NCBI GenBank assembly: GCA_963765745.1
Contig: CAVXXM010000011.1
Location: forward strand, 248,001 to 312,000
From: JAHFPN01 sp963765745
Lineage (GTDB): Bacteria; Pseudomonadota; Alphaproteobacteria; Rhizobiales; Xanthobacteraceae
Direction of reading: 5' to 3'
DNA length: 64,000 nt
Numbering within the stretch: position 1 is the stretch's first letter; each line of letters starts with the position of its first letter. Of the stretch, positions 30,421 through 36,999 are shown piece after piece. The notes below the pieces were generated by a model. That model saw nothing but the letters and a program-made list of their open reading frames with translations, had not been told where the DNA came from and did not search any database. The position numbers and the translations under genes are program-made.

Positions 30421-31830
30421 ATGAAGCCCCGCACTCTTCACGACAAAATCTGGGACGACCATCTGGTCGATCGGCAGCCGGACGGCACTTGCCTGATCTA
30501 TATCGACCGACACCTCGTCCATGAAGTGACGAGCCCGCAGGCCTTCGAAGGGCTGCGCATCCACGGCCGCAAGGTGCGGGCGCCGGGCAAGACGCTCGCG
30601 GTGGTCGATCACAACGTGCCGACCACGGACCGCTCCAAGGGCATCGCCGATCCCGAATCCAAACTGCAGGTGGAGACGCTTGCGGAGAACGCGCGCGAAT
30701 ACGGGATCGATTATTTCAGCGAAACCGATCGCCGCCAGGGCATCGTCCACATCATCGGGCCGGAGCAGGGCTTCACGCTGCCCGGCACCACGATCGTTTG
30801 CGGCGACAGCCATACCTCGACGCACGGCGCTTTCGGCGCGCTTGCGGTCGGCATCGGCACCTCGGAAGTCGAGCACGTGCTGGCGACCCAGACGCTGATC
30901 CAGCGCAAGGCCAAGAATCTGCGCGTGACGGTCGACGGCAAGCTGCCGTACGGCGTCGGCGCCAAGGACATCATCCTCGCCATCATCGGCGAGATCGGCG
31001 CCGGCGGCGGCACCGGGTACGCGGTCGAATACGCCGGCGAAGCGATCCGCTCGCTCTCGATGGAAGGGCGCATGACCGTCTGCAATATGTCGATCGAAGG
31101 CGGCGCGCGCGCCGGCATGATCGCGCCCGATGAGAAGACGTTTGCTTATTTGAAGGACCGGCCGCGCGCTCCCAAAGACAAGGCCTGGGACCAGGCGATG
31201 CGTTATTGGGAGACGCTCGGCACGGACGCCAATGCCGCCTTCGACCGCGAAGTGAAGCTCGATGCCGCGGCGCTGCCGCCGCTCGTCACCTGGGGCACGA
31301 GCCCGGAGGACGTGGTGTCGGTCACCGGCCAGGTACCGGATCCGGATCAAATCGAGGACGAGGACCGGCGCGCCACCAAGCGGCGCGCGCTCGCCTATAT
31401 GGGGCTCAAGCCCGGCACTAAGATCGCCGACATCAAGCTCGACCGCGTCTTCATCGGCTCCTGCACCAACGGACGCATCGAGGATCTGCGGCTGGTGGCC
31501 AAGCTGGTCGGCGACAAGAAGGTGCATCCGGATGTCAGCGCAATGATCGTGCCGGGCTCGGGGCTGGTGAAGGCGCAGGCGGAGGCCGAAGGGCTCGACA
31601 AGATTTTCAAGGCCGCGGGCTTCGACTGGCGCGAGGCGGGCTGCTCGATGTGCCTGGCGATGAACGCCGATAAGCTCGCACCCGAAGAGCGCTGCGCCTC
31701 GACCTCGAACCGAAATTTCGAAGGCCGTCAGGGCCACAAGGGAAGAACCCACCTGGTATCGCCGGCGATGGCGGCGGCGGCGGCGATCGCCGGACGTTTC
31801 GTCGACGTGCGCGAGTGGCCGCGCAACTGA
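30421..31830 (+). CDS. leuC: 3-isopropylmalate dehydratase large subunit
   Basis: Iron-sulfur isomerase subunit converting 2- to 3-isopropylmalate in leucine synthesis, working with LeuD (encoded 9 kb downstream). The cluster cysteines are in [13 protein letters not shown] and [27 protein letters not shown] and [14 protein letters not shown] are present. Length 469 with ATG at 30421. It is last in the ffh-rplS-leuC run and is followed by a strong terminator. Confidence 0.97.
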   Translation: MKPRTLHDKIWDDHLVDRQPDGTCLIYIDRHLVHEVTSPQAFEGLRIHGRKVRAPGKTLAVVDHNVPTTDRSKGIADPESKLQVETLAENAREYGIDYFSETDRRQGIVHIIGPEQGFTLPGTTIVCGDSHTSTHGAFGALAVGIGTSEVEHVLATQTLIQRKAKNLRVTVDGKLPYGVGAKDIILAIIGEIGAGGGTGYAVEYAGEAIRSLSMEGRMTVCNMSIEGGARAGMIAPDEKTFAYLKDRPRAPKDKAWDQAMRYWETLGTDANAAFDREVKLDAAALPPLVTWGTSPEDVVSVTGQVPDPDQIEDEDRRATKRRALAYMGLKPGTKIADIKLDRVFIGSCTNGRIEDLRLVAKLVGDKKVHPDVSAMIVPGSGLVKAQAEAEGLDKIFKAAGFDWREAGCSMCLAMNADKLAPEERCASTSNRNFEGRQGHKGRTHLVSPAMAAAAAIAGRFVDVREWPRN

Positions 31831-31854
31831 GCGAGCGCATACGCTAAAAAAGCA

Positions 31855-31882
31855 ACGGGCGCGCACTTGGCGCGCCCGTTTT
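31855..31882 (+). terminator. Rho-independent terminator after leuC
   Basis: ACGGGCGCGC (31855-31864) pairs perfectly with GCGCGCCCGT (31870-31879) around ACTTG, followed by TTTC. An A-run precedes the stem (31845-31851), so it may also stop transcripts from the minus-strand gene at 31916. Confidence 0.9.
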
Positions 31883-31915
31883 CGTCAGACTTGATTTGTC
31901 AGACTTGGCCTGACC

Positions 31916-32164
31916 TCAACGGCAGCGCCAACGGCTCCACGAACGAGTGTGGACCATGATGCAGCGGCGCGGACCCCAGCTGCCCCAACGGTTGTGGCGG
32001 CGGCTGCCCCAGCGCCAGTGCTGGACCTGCGTGACGTCGGTTTCGATCTGCGGGGCGATCAAACCGGTCGTGGCGAGCGGGCTCGCCTGTGCCGGAGCGG
32101 TCGCGAATGCCGCGAGGCCGATTGCGCCGGCTGCGGCGGCGGTGAGAACGAACTTCCTCAGCAT
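31916..32164 (-). CDS. Small exported Trp/Arg-rich protein
   Basis: An 82-residue protein with a clear signal peptide (MLRKFVLTAAAAGAIGLAAF, cut after APAQA). AGAGGAGA lies seven bases before the ATG. The mature C-terminal half is rich in W, R, S and H (HWRWGSRRHNRWGSWGPRR) and has two cysteines. Small exported proteins with this plan are common in Bradyrhizobiaceae. No function is known. Confidence 0.7.
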   Translation of the reverse strand: MLRKFVLTAAAAGAIGLAAFATAPAQASPLATTGLIAPQIETDVTQVQHWRWGSRRHNRWGSWGPRRCIMVHTRSWSRWRCR

Positions 32165-32345
32165 TGTCGTCTCCTCTTCGATTTCGTCGCCCGGCGCAAG
32201 TCGCGGTCGGACGTCGGCGATCTGACTAGTGTTTGCAAAATGACGTGAACCAGCCCTTATTCGAGCATTCACCTGCCGTTCAGGAAAACGGCGACTTTTC
32301 CAACGATGCCTTTCGAAGCCGGCACGCGGCAGCTACGCTGGCCGT

Positions 32346-32588
32346 ATGGTTATGAAGGATGAAACACGCGTAGCCGAAGCCCGTTCCAGCCTCGATCGTC
32401 TCAAGGCTGAAGGAGGGGCTTTCGACAGTGCGATGTCTTCCGCAGAGTCGAAAATCGGCTATGACCCGGAAGGCTCCGTGCCGGCCGAGGACGCCGTCGA
32501 GCGCTGGGGCCGGATCGTCGGCCGTATGCTCGGCTGGGGTGCAGTGCTCTTCCTCGCCTGGCAGTTTTTCCGCAGCTTTGGCGCCTGA
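32346..32588 (+). CDS. Small tail-anchored membrane protein, unknown
   Basis: An 80-residue protein with a charged N-terminal half that could be helical (ETRVAEARSSLDRLKAEGG). A single C-terminal hydrophobic helix ends RMLGWGAVLFLAWQFFRSFG. Two in-frame ATGs (32346 and 32352) are possible starts, neither with a strong ribosome-binding site. No family recognised. Codon use looks like its neighbours. Confidence 0.5.
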   Translation: MVMKDETRVAEARSSLDRLKAEGGAFDSAMSSAESKIGYDPEGSVPAEDAVERWGRIVGRMLGWGAVLFLAWQFFRSFGA

Positions 32589-32681
32589 GCGGTGCGAAAA
32601 ACATAAAGCGCAACCCTTGCCGTCGAAATCGGCGGGGAGGGAGTGCGTCAAGCCCACGTCAGTAGTTCAGAAGGCCGGTGC

Positions 32682-32959
32682 TCAAGCCATCGGGCTGTGC
32701 CAGCCGGTGTAGATTTCCTGAAGTGCCATCGCCATCATCCCCGTACTCGGATCGAGAATGGAGTCCGGACAAGCATTGTATACCCAGGCCAACTGCGCCG
32801 ATCATCGGGCACGATCAACATGCCGGCATACTAGGCGTTGTTGGTGCCTTCGTGCCAAATCGCGGACTTGCTGATTCCGGTTGCTTCCGCCGGCGCCGGA
32901 TAATCTGGGTGCATGTCATAGCCGTGTGCGGCGAACAGCGGCGCGAGCGGGACGTCCCA
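32682..32959 (-). pseudogene. C-terminal remnant of a serine hydrolase (beta-lactamase-related)
   Basis: The minus strand of this apparently empty 327-base stretch reads LFAAHGYDMHPDYPAPAEAT, then GISKSAIWHEGTNNA. A TAG stop (31 to 33 bases past 32800) follows, then YAGMLIVPDD. After a frame change near 32790-32800 it gives LAWVYNACPDSILDPSTGMM and AMALQEIYTGWHSPMA with a TGA at 32682-32684. The WHEGTN block resembles the HxGxN third motif of class-C beta-lactamase-like serine hydrolases, and the layout is that of their C-terminus. The rest of the enzyme is missing because the upstream side is the HTTM gene. Its high-coordinate end overlaps that gene's last ~15 codons in another frame. Confidence 0.55.
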
Positions 32960-34256
32960 TTATGGCCGAGAGCCAGCCGCGGTTCGCTGCGACCCAATTG
33001 TAGATCGGATGGCCGAACAGGCGGCTGAACACCGGCACGTAGAAGAACGGAATCTGCCACCACAATCCGGGTACGCGCAGGACGACGTAGCGATAAGCCT
33101 CGAAACCCGGCAGCGCCCGGCCGTCAGGCAGGACGAGATAGAGCGCCTTCTCCAGTCGCGCTTTGCTGACGACGAGGGAAGGATTGCTGCGGAAGTCGCG
33201 AATCCTGATTTGCTTGAGCCCGTCGAACGCCAGCAGCCACGCCATCGACCGCACGCAGAAGCCGCAGCGGCCGTCATAGATCATCTCCATGTCGCCGATC
33301 TTGCGCTTCCACCATGCGCCGAGGCTCTGCAGCCACTCCGGACGCACGAAGCTGATGTGCCCCATGATCATGACGAAGGAGAAGTAAATCAGTGCCAAGA
33401 AGACGGCGAACTGGACGTGGAGTGCGACGGCCGCTGCCAGCAGATAGGGCCGCGTGCGCCGCTGCCAGATCAGGAAGGGGTAGGCAACCTCGATAAAGAT
33501 CGTCGCATAGGTCACGACATTGCTCAGCCAATATTGTCGGGCAAAGAGGTCCAAGATGAGGGAGTTGTAATAGTCGTTGGTGATGAAAACCAACCATACA
33601 GCATCGCCGTCCCGCCACTCTTCCCATTTTATCTTGCTGACGCCGGTGTAGAAGAAAATCACCGCCATCTGGATTTGCATTAGCCTGATGCCGGCGCCCG
33701 CCCACGGGCTGGTATAGGGCGGCAATGTGGCCTTAAGGTTCTTGCGTTTGGCCGCACGCACGGCGCGCACGCGGTCCAAGCTCATTGCGCGCCCGACCGG
33801 CGAGAAGCACATGATGAGAAGCAGCGCGCAGAGAACCATGTCGACCCCGTATGCAAGCTGCGGGTTGCGACCGTCGTAAGAGATCTTGCCGATAAGTACG
33901 ATCCATTTGACCCACGATGTCCGCCACCCGACCATGAAGGCGGCGCAGGAAAACAAGAAGAACGCGTGAAAGGCAGCCAGCTGCCAGGGCGCCGAAAAAT
34001 AGATGAACAGCGAGAATGTCCACGGCTCGCGTTGTGGCCACGCCACCGACAGCGGCATGAAGCCTGCATCGCTCCAAAACTCGAATAGATAAGGGATCGC
34101 CATGGAGTAGTGGACTAGGAGCGCTGCGCCGAGGCCCACGCGGGCGATCTCAAGGGGCATCGTCGTCATGCTTTGAAACCAAAGCTGCGACCAGGCCCGG
34201 CCGAGCGCGGCAAGAGATTCTCGGATCAAACGTGCAAACGTTGCTAGCGGGGGCAT
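32916..34256 (-). CDS. HTTM-domain membrane protein fused to a DCC thiol-disulfide oxidoreductase domain
   Basis: A 446-residue protein with two parts. Residues about 35-310 are a multi-helix HTTM domain, the module related to vitamin-K-dependent gamma-carboxylase, with FFYTGVSKIKWEEWRDGDAV and LHVQFAVFLALIYFSFV as typical stretches. Residues about 325-440 are a DCC-family domain (DUF393): MIYDGRCGFCVRSMAWLLAF with a CxxC pair at 331 and 334. DCC domains have a thioredoxin-like fold. The C-terminal dozen residues (RPARAAVRRTRL) are read from DNA that belongs to the serine-hydrolase remnant, so the native C-terminus may be altered. The gene at 34333 upstream on the same strand is its likely partner. 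An internal ATG at residue 33 is an alternative start. Confidence 0.82.
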   Translation of the reverse strand: MPPLATFARLIRESLAALGRAWSQLWFQSMTTMPLEIARVGLGAALLVHYSMAIPYLFEFWSDAGFMPLSVAWPQREPWTFSLFIYFSAPWQLAAFHAFFLFSCAAFMVGWRTSWVKWIVLIGKISYDGRNPQLAYGVDMVLCALLLIMCFSPVGRAMSLDRVRAVRAAKRKNLKATLPPYTSPWAGAGIRLMQIQMAVIFFYTGVSKIKWEEWRDGDAVWLVFITNDYYNSLILDLFARQYWLSNVVTYATIFIEVAYPFLIWQRRTRPYLLAAAVALHVQFAVFLALIYFSFVMIMGHISFVRPEWLQSLGAWWKRKIGDMEMIYDGRCGFCVRSMAWLLAFDGLKQIRIRDFRSNPSLVVSKARLEKALYLVLPDGRALPGFEAYRYVVLRVPGLWWQIPFFYVPVFSRLFGHPIYNWVAANRGWLSAIMGRPARAAVRRTRL

Positions 34257-34332
34257 GTGACGCTTCTTGCAGTGTTTAAGATGGAAATAAGCGAGCGCAG
34301 TTGCCCTTTCTTGTCGCGGTGAGCGGTACTTT

Positions 34333-34929
34333 CTATTGACATTCGAAGCGGATCAACGGGTTGTAATCCGCATACTGAGAGATGAGGTACTGAGGATCAT
34401 TGGGACGACTGCCACTCAAGTGATCGTCCGGCCAGTACCGGCTTTCCGGTATCTCGAGGAGGGTGACTGCAACCGGTTTGAGTGAAGCGTGCTTTCGGCA
34501 GTAAGACGCAGCGAAATACCCGCCATAGAGATGCGGTTCGTTCATAACTGTCTCAAAGATTCTTTCGAACCATCGACGAGTTGGAAGCAACCAGTTCACG
34601 TCTAGAATCGGCATGAAGGTATGCGCTTTTCCGTCGGCGTCTTCGATGGTGTAGGCGAATTGATGGCCCCAACCGATCGGCGAAAAGAAGTCCCAGTTCC
34701 CGTCCAGCCCAAGCGGCGTCAGATAGGGTTGGTACACAGAACGGAATGCCCGCACGATCGGATTATTCTGCGGCACCGGCGCGAGCATCATTGCAATGGT
34801 GTGCCATCCTAGAAATAGTGACAGCGCCAGATAGCCTAGGCGCTCCCGCCATCGTTCTGAAATCATGGCCGGCAGCCTCCCGGCGCGCTGGCTCGGCAGG
34901 CTTCGCAAGAACCTCTTTGTTCGCGGCAT
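34333..34929 (-). CDS. Membrane-anchored partner of the HTTM protein (DUF5819-like)
   Basis: A 198-residue protein with one N-terminal TM helix (LGYLALSLFLGWHTIAMMLA). An extracytoplasmic domain opens YLTPLGLDGNWDFFSPIGWG and includes YTIEDADGKAHTFMPILDVN. The layout of one anchor followed by a 'W-x-F-F-x-P' segment resembles DUF5819 proteins that sit beside HTTM genes in other phyla. This is a resemblance in plan, not a proven match. The gap to the HTTM gene is 76 bases, and both are probably cotranscribed. I took the ATG at 34927-34929; an ATG at 34864-34866, preceded by GGGAGG, is the alternative. Confidence 0.6.
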   Translation of the reverse strand: MPRTKRFLRSLPSQRAGRLPAMISERWRERLGYLALSLFLGWHTIAMMLAPVPQNNPIVRAFRSVYQPYLTPLGLDGNWDFFSPIGWGHQFAYTIEDADGKAHTFMPILDVNWLLPTRRWFERIFETVMNEPHLYGGYFAASYCRKHASLKPVAVTLLEIPESRYWPDDHLSGSRPNDPQYLISQYADYNPLIRFECQ

Positions 34930-35225
34930 GTCACCCACCGTCGTTCCTGAACAGAGGTTGGTCCGAATGTAATGTGAAGCCTTACGCATTTCGCAGTGCG
35001 GCAGTGTCGATGATACCGGATCGGCATCGTGAGATTCAACGGGACGTTGGGCTGCAGTGCTGTCGGATGGCGGCAACGGTGGTGTTTCGTGGACGTAAAG
35101 GGGACGTACTCGGACGAAAGCGCGCATGAATGCCAGATGAACGAGAACGCTATTTGCCGAGCGTGCCATCAACTCCATGTCATAATGGTTGTAAAATTGA
35201 TTGTTCTAAAGAATTCGCCATCGAC

Positions 35226-36749
35226 ATGGAGGGTGCCGTGCTCGATACACTCAAGGCAATCACGAAAATCGGTCGATCGGTCTTTGGTCATGCGGCGCGC
35301 AAGGACCGCGCAGGTGTACGGCTCTGGCCCGGGGTGGTGATCGCCACATTCGTGCTCAGTCTGGTGAGTGTTTCGGCCCACGCCCAGGAACAGTTCTATA
35401 ATTTTAGATCCATGCTTTCTGCGGGAGGCGCCAATTGGTGCATCGATGTTCCCGCATCTCAGTATCAACCCGGTACGCGCCTGGCGATTTCGAACTGCAC
35501 CGGAGCGCCCAACCAGACGTTCCAATACGAGAGCGGCATCAACCTGGTCGCTGGCGGCCTTTGCCTTAGCGGTGTTGCCCCAGACCCCAACGCACCGGTT
35601 GGCCTTACCGATTGCACTGGCAGCGACAACCAGGTTTGGGAGTTGCACCCATTCGCGAACGTCAGTGGCGTGTTCTCAATCGTCAACACCGATGGCTTGT
35701 GCGTCACGGTCGCCCGCGATCCGATCGGACCGGGAGTACCGCTCGCTCTGGCAGAATGCGCAGAAGCGCCGGCCCAGGGCTGGGTGAGCAACCAAGTCGG
35801 CCGTGTCGTGTACGGCGCCTATACCGAGCCCACATACTATTGGCGCGGCGGCCGCCGCCATTGTTGGTACGGCAATGGCTGGAATGGCCCCGGGTGGTAC
35901 TGGTGCGGTGAAAACCTCAATGCAGGGATCGGCTGGGGCGGGCCGATGTTCTGGAACAACTGGTGGTTCCCCGGCCAGGGTGTTGTCCCACCGCCCGTAG
36001 TCAGGCCGGTAATCAGGCCGGTAATCAGGCCGGTAATCAGACCGGTAATCAGGCCGGTAATCCGTCCGGTAATCCGTCCGGTAATCAGGCCGGTAATTAG
36101 GCCGGTAATCAGACCAGTAATCCGTCCGGTGATCAGGCCGGTAATCCGTCCAGTAATCCGTCCAGTAATCCGTCCGGTAATCAGGCCGGTAATCAGGCCG
36201 GTAATCAGGCCGGTAATCAGGCCGGTAATCAGGCCGGTAATCAGGCCGGTAATCAGGCCGGTGATCAGGCCGGTGATCAGGCCGGTGATCAGGCCGGTGA
36301 TCAGGCCGGTGATCAGGCCGGTGATCAGGCCAGTGGTCCGTCCGGTGATCAGGCCGGTGATCAGGCCAGTGGTCCGTCCGGTGATCAGGCCAGGGGGCCG
36401 TCCCGGCGCGTTGGTCAGGCCAGGGGGCCGTCCCGGCGCGTTGGTCAGGCCAGGGGGCCGTCCCGTCGGGCCAGGGGGCCGTCCGCTGCCGCCTTCCGAC
36501 ATTCAGCTGAAGCACGATGTCGTCAGAGTCGGCACCGTCGCCGACGGCATCGGTCTGTATCGCTTCCGCTACATATGGAGCGATCAGGTCTATGTCGGCG
36601 TGATGGCGCAGGAGGTGCAGACAGTCAGGCCCGACGCCGTTGTGCGCGGGCGTGACGGTTACCTCCGCGTCGACTACGAGCGGATTGGAGCGCCCTTCCA
36701 GACCTGGGATCGCTGGTTGATCTCGGGCGGACAGCCGACCGGCAACTGA
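35226..36749 (+). CDS. Secreted lectin / (VIRP)n repeat / S74 chaperone-domain protein
   Basis: A 507-residue mosaic. Residues 33-53 are a signal sequence cut after SAHA. Residues ~58-187 are a ricin-type beta-trefoil lectin with repeated CIDV, CLSG, CVTV and NQ-W turns. Residues 203-250 are Trp/Gly-rich. Residues 259-387 are 32 tandem copies of VIRP (a few VVRP), followed by RPGGRPGALV repeats to about 423. The C-terminus from Ser424 (SDIQLKHDVVRVG, then GLYRFRYIWSDQVYVGVMAQ) is an S74-type intramolecular chaperone as in phage tail fibres. Ser424 and Lys429 have the S-D-x3-K spacing of the self-cleaving dyad. ATG 35226 is chosen to give the signal peptide; an upstream ATG at 35130 is less likely. 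A terminator follows at 36806. Confidence 0.8.
   Translation: MEGAVLDTLKAITKIGRSVFGHAARKDRAGVRLWPGVVIATFVLSLVSVSAHAQEQFYNFRSMLSAGGANWCIDVPASQYQPGTRLAISNCTGAPNQTFQYESGINLVAGGLCLSGVAPDPNAPVGLTDCTGSDNQVWELHPFANVSGVFSIVNTDGLCVTVARDPIGPGVPLALAECAEAPAQGWVSNQVGRVVYGAYTEPTYYWRGGRRHCWYGNGWNGPGWYWCGENLNAGIGWGGPMFWNNWWFPGQGVVPPPVVRPVIRPVIRPVIRPVIRPVIRPVIRPVIRPVIRPVIRPVIRPVIRPVIRPVIRPVIRPVIRPVIRPVIRPVIRPVIRPVIRPVIRPVIRPVIRPVIRPVIRPVIRPVIRPVVRPVIRPVIRPVVRPVIRPGGRPGALVRPGGRPGALVRPGGRPVGPGGRPLPPSDIQLKHDVVRVGTVADGIGLYRFRYIWSDQVYVGVMAQEVQTVRPDAVVRGRDGYLRVDYERIGAPFQTWDRWLISGGQPTGN
36001..36384 (+). repeat. 12-bp tandem array, 32 units, encoding VIRP
   Basis: Thirty-two head-to-tail 12-bp units of the form TCAGGCCGGTAA run without interruption. 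Because the period is a multiple of three, length changes keep the frame. Variants occur in blocks: six identical TCAGGCCGGTAA units (36181-36252) are followed by six TCAGGCCGGTGA units (36253-36324). A TCAGGCCAGTGG-TCCGTCCGGTGA pair is then repeated at 36325 and 36361. This shows recent expansion by duplication of blocks. All six frames stay open across the array. Confidence 0.95.
36391..36464 (+). repeat. 30-bp direct repeats encoding RPGGRPGALV
   Basis: Two full 30-bp copies (36391 and 36421) and a 14-base partial third copy (36451) lie directly after the 12-bp array. They form a second, glycine-richer linker before the S74 domain. Confidence 0.9.
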
Positions 36750-36757
36750 CATGCTGA

Positions 36758-36783
36758 CCAACGCGCCGGAAACGGCGCGTTGG
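36758..36783. other. Perfect 11-bp hairpin with GAAA tetraloop
   Basis: CCAACGCGCCG pairs with CGGCGCGTTGG around GAAA, nine bases after the stop of the repeat-protein gene. There is no T-tract, so it is not a terminator on its own. It may protect the 3' end of the mRNA or work with the terminator 23 bases further on. Confidence 0.7.
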
Positions 36784-36805
36784 TAACATGCCAGACAGTG
36801 AATCG

Positions 36806-36834
36806 ACGGGCGGCCAGACCGCCCGTCTCTTTTT
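36806..36834 (+). terminator. Rho-independent terminator after the repeat-protein gene
   Basis: ACGGGCGG (36806-36813) pairs with CCGCCCGT (36819-36826) around CCAGA, followed by CTCTTTTT. It separates the repeat protein from the spermidine-synthase-like gene at 37000. Confidence 0.88.
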
Positions 36835-36999
36835 GCGAGCGCGGCGCGTCGAGCCCCTTGGATTAGCGCAAATAACCGTCAAGGCGCTGGGCAAGCCGTC
36901 TGCGACTTGGTTTGCTATCGGCGGCGCTGAACGAGGGGTTCGCGGGGCAGAATTCGGTCGCTTCGCCGAGACGCTTGAGTGAGAGCAGGGGAGTTTACA

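Noticed and set aside
36001..36384. CRISPR array
   Set aside because: The repeats are 12 bp, directly tandem with no unique spacers, and lie inside a coding frame; no cas genes are present.
35676..36761. Long minus-strand open frames across the VIRP array, reading DYRP or LITG repeats
   Set aside because: The 12-bp period keeps every frame open; the + strand frame has a signal peptide, a lectin domain and an S74 domain, the others have none.
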